The notes beneath the pieces are model-generated. The model saw only the letters and a list, made by a program, of their open reading frames with translations, made no database searches and had not been told where the DNA came from. This document shows, in pieces, positions 34,801-47,300 of a stretch of 64,000 nt of DNA. The translations under genes and the position numbers were made by a program. Position 1 is the first letter of the stretch, and each line of letters opens with the position of its first letter. Origin of the DNA: Larimichthys crocea (Eukaryota > Chordata > Actinopteri > Sciaenidae); contig NC_040016.1 in assembly GCF_000972845.2 (NCBI RefSeq), positions 11,118,701-11,182,700 of the forward strand, given 5' to 3'.

Positions 34801-37800
34801 TGTTTTGCGAAGCAGCCTGTGTAGGTACAGACGCTCTGAGGCTTCCCGTTTCTCCTCCTCCTTGATCCGCTGCTCTGTCCGCTGTCTCCAGCGACTCCAG
34901 GCTCTCTGCAAGCGGCACTGCTCCTCGTGTAAAACTGCCTGATAACAAGCGAGTTATCTGTCAGCATCTGATACACAATAAACCATGTGCAGTCGTTTGT
35001 GTTTACAGCCGAACATACCATCCGCTCAGAAAGCATCTGCTCCTTGTGCTTCTCTGAATGTCCCCACCAGGTGTAAAACACCCAAGTGTACTGACGCTGG
35101 CTGACAACACAGTGATCACAGAAATCACAACAGTCAGATCAACTCTGCTTATTTAAAAAAATAATAATAATGAAAGTACAAATCTGGGAGATGGGCGGTC
35201 ACTCACCGATTATAAACTTCCGCCTTGTGTTTCCTCTGTTCACGGAGTCTCCTCTGCAGAGTAAAATCAACCCACGAGTTAAAACACAGAGGCAACACGC
35301 GTTCAGCAAACCACATGTCGGCACGCCGCTCCAGTTCCTGCAGAGAAAACATGATGTGTGAGAGTCTGTAATCAAACTATATGGGGGGATTTCAATCGTG
35401 TTTTCACCTACTGCTGCTAAAAAAATACCTGCATGTGTCTCTGCTCAGCAAGTTTCTCTCTCCAGTAGTGAAAACAGCTGCTCATCAGAGACGTGCTGTG
35501 AGGACAAAAACAATTCAAGTCACAATTTAAATCCAATGTATGCAACAAACTTAATATTAAATTAATTGTGCAACCCTGTGTCGTAGCATCCAACCTACAA
35601 ACATGTTGCACATTTCACATAAAGTGTTGATTTAATATTAATTGTGGTAATGATTTTGGCATCCCACAATTAAATGGACACGATCGACTGGGATACTGAT
35701 GTTCTTCAGTCACATATCCAGTCAACTGTGTCCTCGACTAACAGCCAGCCATCTGAGGGGGGATTGATTTGGCTTCATTTTTGTGGACCTGGACGTAGTA
35801 GCTACACTTCAAAGTAGAAGAGTAATATATATCACCATCCTCTATTTATCCAGTGAATGTGAAAGCAGTGCTTTGTTGATTTCAAATTTTATTCGGAATT
35901 TGCTTCTAGGAAACGCACTGTGAATAAAAACTGGGCTTTTTTCCCCCTTTTTTTAATTTATTTACAAAGATTTGTACATTTGCAGGAATGTAGCACAGTC
36001 AGTGTGGAAGCAGGCCTCTGTTGATTTAAGTGTGAAAGAACAATAAAAATATAAAGTCTCTAAGCTCAATTGTCATGTCAATAATGTCAATGTCAATAAT
36101 CAAAATAATTGTAATTATCACTTTTCCCCAATATATTTTCCCTCCTGATCAAACATAGTGAACTTACAGGTAGGGATCAGAAAATTTAAAAAATGACCTG
36201 TAGGTAGTCAGCGCCATTTCTCTTTGGGGTTGAAAACACTCATCTTCAGCTTCCTCCAGACGGTCCTGCCACAGCTTCCAATACTTGTTTGTCATCTACA
36301 AAACACAGACATTCCTTAAAGTACGTCATTGGCACAGTGATATTAAGTTGATAAGACGAGTGTTGGTTAGTTACAGTCTGATGATAATGTTGGACAGCCA
36401 TGTTGTTGTTCAGTCGGTGAGTTTTGTTCCGGATGACGTTAAGAGAAAGTCCCTGTAGTCCGGCACGCTGCAACAAGAACACACAGTGATCAATACAATA
36501 AATGATCGCATGCTCTGCTTATATGCGGTTGCTTTTATTTGCAGTTCTCACCAGTAAATGATGACGATGATGTCGACTTGCAATCCTGTTTTTTTCATCC
36601 TCTTCTCGGCACAATGTCACGTCTATGGACAAGCTTAAGGATCAAACAGCTGTACTGATAATTATGAGCTCTTACTATCCTCTGATGGCCCACAAGTCTT
36701 ACTTATGATGCTGCAGTTGGTATAAAAAAAATAAATAAAAAAAAGGAAGGTATGTTTGTTTTATGTTTAGGATACAAGCTCTCCAGCGCTCCAGTGCTCT
36801 GCGTTGGCTGCTCCGTACGGCCAAATGCCCTGCGGCTTCCAAACGCACCTCCTCGCTTTGTTTGCGAAGCAAGGCACTGCTCCATTTACTCCAACACGTC
36901 ATCATCAGGTGGAGATGGTATGCACGCTGAGCCACAGCTGGATAAAAACAGTTGAATATACATAAGAGGTATAGTATGAATGAGCTTGTGGTTTATATTA
37001 AATGAAAGTTTCTAATGACCTTGTGACTTTTTCTTGATTTGGAGACTGGACACATAACTTTTCCAACGACGTAGTGTTTTTCCTTTCAGTCTGAGGATGA
37101 AGTGACGAGCAGCTTTAGATTCTTTCTCTCTCTGACAACAAGCAGCTGTGTGCATTGCTTTCCACTGAAGCCAAGTCTTAAAAATAGAAGCTCACACATC
37201 ATGTTCATCGCACATAACGTTCAGAATATATGATTTAAGGGTGCTTTAGACAATGTCTTTACCCTGCTCTGTAAAGTTAGCGCCTTCTGTTTCAGGGCTT
37301 GTTCCTCTAAAGCGTAAAGGTCTTGCTGCTGCTGCAGTCTGGTCTGCCACAAGCTCCACACTGAGCTGCACAGGTGAATAAACAAGACAGTGTTAAAAAC
37401 CAACAATCTGCTAAGCATTTTAAGTGTGTGTTTGATTCAGAAATAATGCTCCTACTGCAGGGTTGTGAGTCTGTTCAGCTCAAGGGCAGATTGAAGCATT
37501 CTGTTCTTCATTTGCCTCATCTCTGTGAAAACCTCCCATCTGTCCAAGACCAGACGCATCCGTTGCCTATCAGCTAGTTAAAGAAACAGAGCAGTGATTA
37601 ACGCCAGAACAGCTACAAAACATAATGCTTTAACACATTCCTAGTGTTCAAAAATCATACCAAATGATTGAGCATCTTGGATCTTGCTCTTCTTTTCCCT
37701 CTGCAGTGTCATAAACGTTCGCCAGCTACGGAAGGCCAAGTTACACAGATAGTACCTGAAACGCAAAAAAACACATCATTAGGAGAATCAAACCACTGCA

Positions 37801-38956
37801 TGTAACTGGCTGACTGAGGTACAAGACTGGATCATGGACCTGTGGTGACACTCTGCTCGCATTGTAAGACTCCACTCTCTCCGGGACGCCCACCACTCGT
37901 CTTTCCATCCTTCAAAGGTTCGTCTCAGTACCACGCTCCTATAGTGAAACCTGCAACATGCAATAAAAAGTAGGCAAATTACAGTAGAATAGAGTTCAAC
38001 ATGCAATAAAAAGTAGGCAAATTACAGTAGAATAGAGTTTTTTTTACATGCATTTTACCTGAAATACGGATCATAGATAGAATAAATAGAATAAGGGATC
38101 ATAGACTGGGACTGCACCTAAAAAACTACTTAAGACATACCTCTTTAGCCTGGCCATTCACTGCTGAGTTTTAATGTCCTGATCACTCCCTGTTACTTTT
38201 ATCTCTGGTGCTTATTCACCGTTCCTTAAATTATGCTTTTTACCCTATAGGTCTTAATTTTTCTTCGTATTTGTTTCGTTGTTGTAGTTTTTTATGCTTT
38301 TTACTTTTCTTCTAATCTCTAGTTTTTCATGCAACTGCTCTCTTACCTTAAGATCTGTTAGTTTTTGTCTATTTCTGTTTTTACTCTGCTCCGTGAAGCA
38401 CTTTGGGCTATGACTCTGTATGAAAGGTGCTATATAAATAAATAAAGTTGAAGTTGAAATAGACATGCAAATGTGCAGAGATGGTGAAGTGAACTGGTAC
38501 CTCTCCAGCTATTACCCCATCCTTCATTTGGTCCTGTACCCAAGACAAATCCCTCCAGACTGAGCTACTGTCACCCTCCAAACTGACTATGGCTCTAACT
38601 TTAATGCTCATTCACCGACTTGTGTAACATGTCACCTGGCTTCATGAGGAAGAACTCGTCCAAAGGTTTTCTGGATCCATATCTTCAGGAACTTCCTTGC
38701 CAAGTGCCTGCAGTGATTGGAAAAAAAAGTTAGACTTAGAGTTATAAAAGATATATTTTTTTTAAAAACACAGAAAGAAAGTGTGTGAGCACCTTATCCT
38801 CAGCTCCTTCAGCCGTCCACCTCTGTTCCAGCTGTATCCAACTCTGTAGGGAACCTTCCTGCTCTGAACTTTACGGACTGCTTTTGCTTCAGCCCCACAG
38901 CTGCTGCTCGGTGCTCGGGCTCTTACTAAATCTGGCCTCCGGCCGTTACTTTGCAT
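28830..38956 (-). CDS. sfi1: SFI1, centrin-binding repeat protein of the centrosome
   Basis: SFI1 is a long helical filament that binds centrin through Trp-containing repeats at centrioles and basal bodies. Thirty-one coding exons, about 1196 residues (human 1242), run from ATG 38954-38956 (exon 38793-38956) to the stop at 28830. Others are 38636-38707, 37840-37950, 37661-37755, 37456-37573, 37263-37365, 37020-37176, 36776-36937, then smaller ones to 30527-30626 and 28830-29000. Recognised from GRLKELRIR, FGRVLPHEA, RRTFEGWKDEWWASRREWSL, many repeats such as LLKRTFVAWK and RALWHWSLTLQAK, YRDQLLREGVT, LLPPSAFMTLGAEDK, and a C-terminal coiled coil. Phases agree at all junctions except the exon at 30936-30985: after acceptor TTTAAG, a G7 run must be G6 to stay open. 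Head to head with EIF4ENIF1, as in human 22q12. Confidence 0.94.
29001..30526. other. Last intron of SFI1
   Basis: Non-coding, AT-rich, with a short CAA run near 29971. No second gene or strong repeat is recognised. Confidence 0.5.
33120..33345. repeat. Interspersed repeat fragment in an SFI1 intron
   Basis: Contains GAGCAAGCACTTGGCGACGG then TGGCAAGGAAAAA and a GGTGGGCGGTCATCGGCC block, a word order common in dispersed fish repeats. Non-coding; lies in the intron 32956-33652. Confidence 0.6.
35496..36197. other. SFI1 intron between exons 11 and 12
   Basis: AT-rich intron DNA with no recognisable exon or repeat. Confidence 0.45.
37957..38039. repeat. Tandem duplication beside an SFI1 splice acceptor
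   Basis: A unit of about 43 bases starting CAACATGCAATAAAAAGTAG occurs twice in succession, starting a few bases upstream (on the minus strand) of the acceptor of the exon 37840-37950. It overlaps the expected branch-point region. Confidence 0.85.
38090..38460 (+). mobile_element. LINE (L2-clade-like) 3' end in an SFI1 intron
   Basis: Ends with GAAGCACTTTGGGC, TGTATGAAAGGTGCTATATA and repeated AAATAAA and GTTGAA units, the usual 3' end of fish L2/Maui-type LINEs. Preceded by AAGACATACCTCTTTAGCCT, typical of the end of ORF2. Truncated; no complete protein frame. Clade call from memory. Confidence 0.7.
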
Positions 38957-39878
38957 TATTTTAAATAAAATAAAATAAAAAACAACACTTCACCTCCTAA
39001 ACACACTTCTTTTTTAACTGAACGTGACTGTTTGGGGTAACTAAGTAGTACCGCGCGTTTGTTTTTCCTTGTCACGTGATCGTGGGTGTGACGCTATGGT
39101 TCGTTCCAGACGCAGTTGTCAATGGCAACAGGCGGCGCAAGATCCACTGCGCAGCACCCAATTCACTAAGTTCAAGTCACGTACGTTTAAAGGTGTACTT
39201 TTAACGTTTTTTTAACGCTGTAAATAAAGCGACGGGTTTAACGCCACGCGATAAAAGCGGGAATTTAACTTGTGACATATTTATTTTTTTGAGTACTAAC
39301 CGTCTGGAACGTACCCAGAGTAACGGCTACTCGCGATGTTACTCCTGTACAGCCCGTGAGGGCGGGGACTCATGTTGACACAAAGAAGAGCCGGGTGACG
39401 GCTTCGACGGGGCAGCAAATCAAGCCAACCCAACGACAATAAGTAGCTGCCCTAACCAGTGCCTATTGAACGCTTACGGTTTCTACAAAGGCGCAGCGGG
39501 CACGGTGTAATCTTTCCTAGGACCTTCTTAAAGCGGCGATCAGAGGAAAATCGCTGCTACAACTCAAGAAAACAGAGAAAGAGCGGACAAATATCCGAGA
39601 TTACACAGCCCGTGTGTGAACTCACTGGTCGTTTGGATCTGTTGTTAATTGTGTTTAGTTACCCTAGTACGTCGTGTGTTTGTGGAGGTCACTGAAACGG
39701 CTGAACCGGCTTGATATTCGGTGCTCCGCGCTGGGTGGGCTTTATCCCCCGGCCAGCTAGTTAGCTCCGCCAGCTAGCCAGCTAACTGACGTGAACTATC
39801 GCTGCCAGAAATCCACGCAGCGTTCAGCTAACTGACGTGAACTATCGCTGCCAGAAATCCACGCAGCGTTCAAACTGA
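38957..39878. promoter_or_regulatory. Bidirectional SFI1/EIF4ENIF1 promoter and EIF4ENIF1 non-coding exon 1
   Basis: The SFI1 ATG (minus) and the EIF4ENIF1 5' exon (plus) share this interval, which is CpG-richer than its surroundings (for example CGCGCG, GGCGGCGC and GCGACGGG blocks) and has no clear TATA box. A GTAAGT donor ends the probable EIF4ENIF1 untranslated exon at 39878. The arrangement matches the head-to-head pair in human. Transcription starts are not visible in sequence alone. Confidence 0.65.
39781..39872. repeat. 46-base perfect tandem duplication in the EIF4ENIF1 5' exon
   Basis: Two identical 46-base units (39781-39826 and 39827-39872), each starting GCTAACTGACGTGAACTATC, lie just before the splice donor at 39879. 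Confidence 0.95.
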
Positions 39879-39969
39879 GTAAGTCTTTTTCTTTTTCTGA
39901 ATATACCAGATATTTAGTTGTTTGTGGGGCTTTTTTTTTTTTTTTTTTTTTACAGCACGATTGAAGCTG

Positions 39970-39994
39970 TGTGTGTGTGTGTGTGTGTGTGTGT
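39970..39994. repeat. GT microsatellite in EIF4ENIF1 intron 1
   Basis: TG tract of about 24 bases, preceded by a T run at 39931-39950. Low-complexity DNA of a young intron end. Confidence 0.9.
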
Positions 39995-40402
39995 GGAGGG
40001 GAGGGGGGGCGCGAGCAACGTCTGTGCTAACTGCTGCTCGCGTGTTATTTTCTTGATTAATTTCTCGACGTGCTGCTTTAGTGACGTGTTTAGTCAAAGT
40101 GTTTGTGCTCACTGGAGGTTTTTCACGTCTAGACTTTTACAGGGAAACGTGTCAATTAAACGTTAAAGGCTGTAGTTGAATCGTCGTAATTGACACGTCT
40201 CGTCTCTGGCTGTTGTCAATTAAGGTGCTAATTAACCTGCAGCGTTTGTGTTTAAACAGTCCACTCGACGTTAGCTCGAGTTTTTATTATCTCTATTATA
40301 TTTTGTTCATGTTTGAAGCCAGAACACTTTTCTTAGCTTTAGTTTTTTCCCCCCAGTGACAACAGTTGTTTTATTCTATTTTATTTTCATTAGATTAGAT
40401 TA

Positions 40403-41255
40403 AATATACTTTATTCATCCCACCACGGGGGAATGTACTTGTTACAAACAGCAGAGGAAAGTGTAGCATACACTACAGAATTAGAAACAAGTAGAAAAGG
40501 CAAAAAACAAAACAATAAACAGACAGAAATATCTATAACCTACACAATAAACACGAAAAACAACCAACCTTCAAACAGACAAGTACTGAGGATAAAAGTA
40601 GCATGATATATGAAGAGTATTGTAATATAAAGTGACCATAGTGTAAGAAATATTGCAAAGAAAGTGACCATGATACAAATATTATTGCAAGAGTAGTGAC
40701 CATAATATAAATAGTATTACAAAGGTAAGTGACCATGATATGAATAATAACTGCAAGGTATAAATGAAGTGGACTCCATAGAGGAGGATGTTGGCTAAGA
40801 TGACATCCGTCATGGACAACACCTCTCACCCCCTACATGACACTGAGCAGCTCCTTCAGCAGCAGACTGCTACACCCACGGTGTAAGGAGAGGCTCTGCT
40901 GCTGTCAGCCTTTACAACACCTGCACCACCTGATCATGTTGTAGTCTCCTGTTCATGTCCCATTGCAATCTTTTTCTATTTTATTTCATTTATACCTTGC
41001 AGTTTTATTTCTTACACTATGGTCACTTTACATTACAATACTCTTTATATATATCATGCCACTTTTATCCTCAGTACTTGTCTGTTTTTGAAGGTTGATT
41101 GTTTTTCGTGTTTATTGTGAAGGTTTCTGTCTGTTTAATTTGTTTGTTTGTTTTTTTTTTTTTTTGCTTTTTCTAATTCTGTAGTCTATGCTACATGCTC
41201 CTCTGCTGCTGTAACAAGTAAATTTCTCCATGGTGGGATGAATAAATTATATCTC
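40403..41255. mobile_element. Two LINE 3' fragments in inverted orientation, EIF4ENIF1 intron 1
   Basis: The arm at about 40403-40765 is the near reverse complement of 40985-41255; shared blocks include GACAAGTACTGAGGATAAAA, AAAGTGACCATAGTGTAAGA and TTCATCCCACCA. Between them, 40790-40940 carries a LINE ORF2 C-terminal remnant: words for a block of the type ACATGACACTGAGCAGCTCC and TGCTGCTGTCAGCCTTTACA. The pair could fold into a long hairpin in the pre-mRNA. Confidence 0.8.
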
Positions 41256-41365
41256 TCGTTGATCAACTGTTTAACAGTCAGTTAACAACATTTGTTTCCA
41301 ACAGGAGCCGGGGTCATTGTCATCGGGGCTGGAAGCTGTTTGCTCTGCGTCTGAAATCATCAGTC

Positions 41366-44300
41366 ATGGAGAACGATGCTTGTGTGGAGCAGAAGAATGG
41401 CGATGCTGCTGTCGACCAAGTCAAACAGCCAACAGTCACAGCTCCCTTCAGATACACAAAGGTGATGACAAATGCTGCCAAAAAATGTGATCATTCAAGG
41501 GCCTTACACAGTTCTTCTAAACTTAAATGAACTGTTTATTATACAGGAGGAGCTTCTGGAAATAAAAGAACTGCCAGTCTCCAATGAAAGGCCAGAGTGT
41601 CTCTCTGAGAAATATGACAGGTAAGAATTGACTTCCTCTTAATTATCAGAATAATATTTTGTGACATGCTTCTATACGTTCTGCACAATTTGCATCAAAT
41701 TTGAGATGTGAGTCAGTAACAGCAGGTCTGCCGATGAATCAACTATTTTGATGTTTGTCTCAACTTTTTCGCCAATAACTGTCCAAGATGAGCTGTTTCA
41801 TCGTCCCCCCCCGAATGATTGTCAATCCTACAGAGCCCTGCTGTTCAAACCTATCTTTGTTTTGTTTTTTTAAGCCAGTAAAACACTGTAGACCCAAAGT
41901 TTAGAAGTATACACAAAAAGGTTACTCTTAATTATGTCTGCTTCTTTGTTAACAACATTTTATTGACTGAATTTAGGCCAAAGACACATTACACATGAAA
42001 GCAAAATGTATATTTTTATGACAAACGTGAATTTTTATGTATTAAAATTGTCTTATTATAGACTAACATTAGCCCTGTAATTGAAATCTAAGAGTTCACT
42101 GAATGGAGAGTTGTTGAGAAAATGGGATAACAGACACGCAGACAGAGATTCCTTCTGCTTTAGTTCGGTTTACTTCTGTCTTGGATTTCAGTGCAACACA
42201 TTAGATTCCATGAGGAAACACTGACCGCATAGTCGTTGGGCAAAGATGGTTTCTGATGTCAGATGTTGTAATTTATTTCTTTAGAGTGAAGGCACAAGTT
42301 GAGATGTTTGGTCCTCAGCTCATTTGTGTTTCTTATTACTGCAGTTGTAAATTCTGAAGACTGCTTTTGCAAAGTAGATGCTGCCGAGCTACCAAACTTC
42401 CTTTGTTCTGTTCTGTACATTCTGTGTTGGTTGCAATCAGATTAAATCGATAACCGCAGGTTTTCTGGACATCTGTACTCGTTATGTATCCTTCATTGTT
42501 AGTGTGATTTGACCTTTGAATGTTTTATTTGTATGTAAAACCACCTTTTACCCTTCTGAGATGAGCTTTTTGGAATCATGTTTAATGTATTATATAATTG
42601 TGTGTTGTGATACAGTGAAGGTGTCTGGGACCCTGAGAAGTGGCACGCCTCACTGTATCCCACTTCAGAGCGTAGCTCTCCAGTGGAAGGTTTTAAGAAG
42701 GACTATGCAGATGAAAGAGTCCCTTTGAAACGAAGAATCCCAGGTAAATGTTCTAGAAAAAACATTAAATGATCTTTTAATCAAGCTCAACTTCAGATTG
42801 GCTTTGTAGTAATGTGATCATGTGATTGCGTGGGTGTTGCTATCGACTTTAAACATCTAAAACTTTGACACATTGTTAACAGATCCTCGTGAGCGGTTAA
42901 AGGAGGATGATCTGGATGTCGTACTGAGCCCACAGCGACGCAGCTTTGGAGGCGGATGTCAAGGCAACGCTGCCCTTGCGCCCCACGCCCGTCGCCCTAT
43001 CAGCCCCCTGGAAAATAAAGAGAATGAGAGTCTCCGTCTAGGAGCCGCACGCAGAATTGGCAGTGGCCGCATAATTGCTGCTCGAGCGTTCGAAAGAGAA
43101 GCCCGTGCTGAGAAGGAGAGGGAACGTGAGAGAGACTTTAAGGATAAAAGATTCAGGGTTGGTGTTCATTGCTTTCTTTCCATGCATAATGGATTTTTCT
43201 TCAGATGCCAAGGCTGTCGGTGCCTTGAGAGTTCTTTCTAATGTAACTGGGATTGACAAAGAGTTGTTCTAAATCACAGGCACATGTGTCCTTCATGAGT
43301 TTTATTTTGCATGATTAAATGAGCTGCACGATGGCACAGTGGTTATCACTGACTCTTAACAGCAAGAAGGTTCTGTGTTTGAACCTGGCTTCTGTCTGGA
43401 GTTTACTTGTTTTCTCATAGTGCGCGAGCGTCCTCCCACAGTCCAAAGACCTTCAGGTTAATTGATGACTGTAGTCACTGTCAGCCCTGTGATGTACTGG
43501 CAAACTGTTGTGGGGGGCTCCCCCCTTCTAGATCAATGTCGGCAGGAATCGGCTCCAGGTTTCACCACTCTGCGAAGGATAAGCTATTATAGATGATGGA
43601 TGGATACAACATAAAAAATGATTTTACTCACTATTAAAGAAGTCCATTCGACGTTAGCAGATTATAGCAAACAACTTTTACTTATTGGTAAAATAATGAA
43701 GGTGGTGCTTGGACTAAAGACTCAATGTCATTCATTTGTAGCAGCATGGGAAGCACAAAGAGTGATTGCCTTGTCTCATCTTTTGCAGAGAGATTTCTGT
43801 GACAAACGTGTGTTTAGTGAAAGGAGAAGGAACGACTCTTACGCAGAGGAGGAGCCAGAGTGGTTCTCCGGCGGACCCACCAGCCAGTCTGAGACGATTG
43901 AGCTCATTGGATTTGACGACAAAATCCTGGAAGATGATAAGCGCAGGTCCAAGCGGTCAAGGAAGCGGGCAGAGTCTTTAAAAGAAGGCATGTCAAAGCC
44001 TTGTTCTTCTTGAGAAGTACAGCACCATACTGTAGCATACCCTTTTTTCTTTTTTCTTCATGGTTTTGTTTTTATGTGTGTGTGGTTTTGGAACATTTGT
44101 GTGTAGCAGTGGAATGTAATGGTGGACAGGCTGGAGAGCAAGATGTGGGTTTGCAGTCTTCTGCCGATCAGGAGGTTCCACACCCTGATGTTCTGCCCGA
44201 ACAATCAACTGGAGACTTCGACTTCAACGAATTCTTTAATCTGGAGAAGACGATGCCAGGACTGGCCTCTGTAAGTACTGGGGTGCACTGAGTGGTTTCG

Positions 44301-47300
44301 TTGGCATTCTTTTATTTTATTTATTTTTTTAATGGTGTGAACATCACACAAGGAATGACAAAGCTTAACAGTAGAGGTTTTCCTTCACCTCAAACTAGAC
44401 ATGCATTTGTATAACTATTAAAGCACATTTTTAAAGGGCGAGATTGCAATACATACATTTTAAATAAACAAAACAAGCATTTTTAATGTCAGCACAAGAT
44501 TACCTCTGCTGCATTGCTTGATCTCACTGAACCTGCTCTCTGGTGGTGGGCATTGTCACTGAATGGTGTACTTCCTAAATATCATTGTCAGCGGGCTACT
44601 GCATGGGGTTAAAATGTATCCGTGGTCCAAATTTATGCCCATCACGATAGCTACATTAGACCTGCTTACTAATTGGGACAGACAGTGAACCAGTCTGCAA
44701 ACTAAATATGAAAGCTCTGTGTACTGACTGGCCTGTGGCATTAAATCAACACAAGGCCAAACAGCAGCACACTCAATGTCACTGCCTTCAATCTTCTGGC
44801 ACATTTTGTGCTAAATGGAAGGAAAACGCTCGACACGTAAGTGCCACCTTTTTGTCCTCGTATCCTTCGGTCTGCTGAGTTGTTTCCCCACGCTGTCTCA
44901 CAGACGCCTGTTTGTGTCTTGCAGATGATAGAGGACGTTTTGGGGGAGGGCCCCGTGTCGGCCAGCCGCTTCAGTCAGTGGTTCTCCAGTAACATGAGCC
45001 CCTCAGGCAGCCAGTCAAGCAGCCTGAGATCCACTCCCCATGAGGAGCTGGAAAAACTTGCAGGTAACTGATTTGTTTTCCCCAAAGGAGTTTCATGTAA
45101 CTATATAGCTTAAAACCAGGCACAGTATCTGTAAAGCTCATATTTGCACATGAAACCTCAAGATCAGAGGCCCGTGCTTTCAGAGTAGATTCAATGAATT
45201 ATCAGAATAAATCATGTTCAAGATTTCACCAAGTGTCGGTTACACTCTGCTATTGTAATGCCCCCAAAACAAAATATCTTTTGGATGTAACAAGTCTTGG
45301 AACTGTTTTACTCTTCTTGAAGGGCTGGAGCCACGTTGCACATCTCCTGGCCACGGGCCTGTCCCATACTTCACACCTATTCAATCATCGGACTGCAAGG
45401 AGAAGGTGGACATCTTGGAGTTGCTGCATAAGGCCAAAATAGACCTGAAGCCTCTTCTTTCTACCCTGACGGTCAACAAAGCTCGTCTACGGGAAAGCAG
45501 TGAGTGCCGATTCACTAAATGTATGCACAGTCAACATGGCACGTGACACTTATTGTACTGAGAATATACTGTGAGATAACGTGGTATTGTATGATATGGT
45601 TATATGTATAAAAATTCGGAATGGTCTTTTAAATTTTTGTTGTAGTACATATTGTGATTATAGGACACTTTGTAGATGCAATAACCAGATGGCGAAGAGA
45701 TTTTGGCTAATCCGGTAAACTAAATATCTGACCAAATCCAGTATTTCTGTGCACTAGTCCCGCTCATTGACTTGCAACCATGCCTACAACTACCAGATGT
45801 ATTAGGACCGTAAGCCCTCTATAGAAACGGTCTGGCAAAATCAGCATTATTTTATGCTTTGACTAACAAATTAGCGTTTTTATACACGGAAAAGAAAATT
45901 CATATTTGAACGTTTTAAGGAGATTGAAGTTTTCTTAGTGTTTGTGGCTTTTCAAGGCCTCGACATCTCTGTTGTTCCAGATGTTGTTTACAATTGCATC
46001 CTTGATACTGTGTCCAACATCTGGCTGCCAGGTTACTGATGCGCTCTAAATGGAATAGATTTTCTGTGGATGTTATCCCATGTGAGCCTTAGATCCTCTG
46101 TTGGTTCCCAAATCTCACCCCTTCATACCGAGGTTGTGATCAGATCAACATTAGTACCGTGTTTTAAAAAAAAGCCTGGCTCAGATATTGCCTTTTTCTC
46201 CAGCCATGCCCAACATTGGCCAATCAAATACATGGAAGCACACATTTTGATTACTTTGCAACATGAAAACTTTGTCTTTACTTCATAATCATTGAAACAA
46301 AAGATTAAATTATTGTCCCAAAAATAACTCTATAAAGTATGCAGTATATAAATCGCTGTACAGTTTCTTTTGATCAGCATAAAGTGTAATTATATCCATC
46401 CGTCCTCAGCTAACTGTGGAGCGGTGCTCTCGCTGGAGGAAGTGGAAGGAGGGATGAAGGGGATGAAGCTGGGCTCAGAGCCACAGGTGCGAAAGGTGCC
46501 TCCTCCACAGAGGGGCAATGGCACGCCTTTCATGGCTGAACATTTAGAGGAGGCTTTAACCGGGGGCCCCAGCGCCCGTCCACATTCACGTGACTCGGAC
46601 ATGTCGGCCTTTAATAAACTGGTCAGCAGCATGAAGGCAAGTGGAACTCTGCCAACTCACCCCAAAACCAACACGAACAATGTAAGTCATTTTATATTTT
46701 TGTTCCTTTTTTACTTGTATTGACCGTACAGACCTGTCCCTGAGCTTTTTTTTTTTTTTTTAAACCTAAAACAACCCAGTTCTGAAAAACACAAACTGAC
46801 CAGGAAGTGATGGGCATAAATTTGTCTTGAGGTTATATATTTGAGTGTGTCCTCTTTTATGCAAGTCTGTTTCTGAATTGGTGATGTGGTTTTATTTCTG
46901 TACTGAGACAAGAACCACTGTCATTGGATGAATGTTAGCACTGGCAATAATACATTTTATCTGAAGGTTTACCTGACTTGCATGCGGGACACTTTTAATT
47001 GTGACCTGCGTGTACAAATCCATCTCAGTGGTCTCGCAGTGTTGGAGTTTTTTGAGGAGGATTCACCAAATTCTGGATTTGATAAATACTGAAATGGATC
47101 AGGTGGCCACATACTTCAAAGCTATTTTGTAATGCTCTTCTAAATGCCTCCCAAACACTCAACATTTCTCACTCAGATGGGTTTTTACAAGGAAATGTGT
47201 TTTTTTTTTTTTTGTTTTTGTTTTGTTGCACCTGGCACACATTTGTTCTCCCTGTACAACGCAGCAACCTTCAGATCCAGCTGTGGTGAGCGTGTCTGAG

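Noticed and set aside
40790..40940. A separate gene in EIF4ENIF1 intron 1
   Set aside because: The sequence is a remnant of a LINE ORF2 C-terminus between the inverted LINE arms, without a full frame.
43324..43400. Functional tRNA gene
   Set aside because: Box A- and B-like motifs are present, but they head a degenerate SINE body and do not fold into a convincing tRNA by eye.
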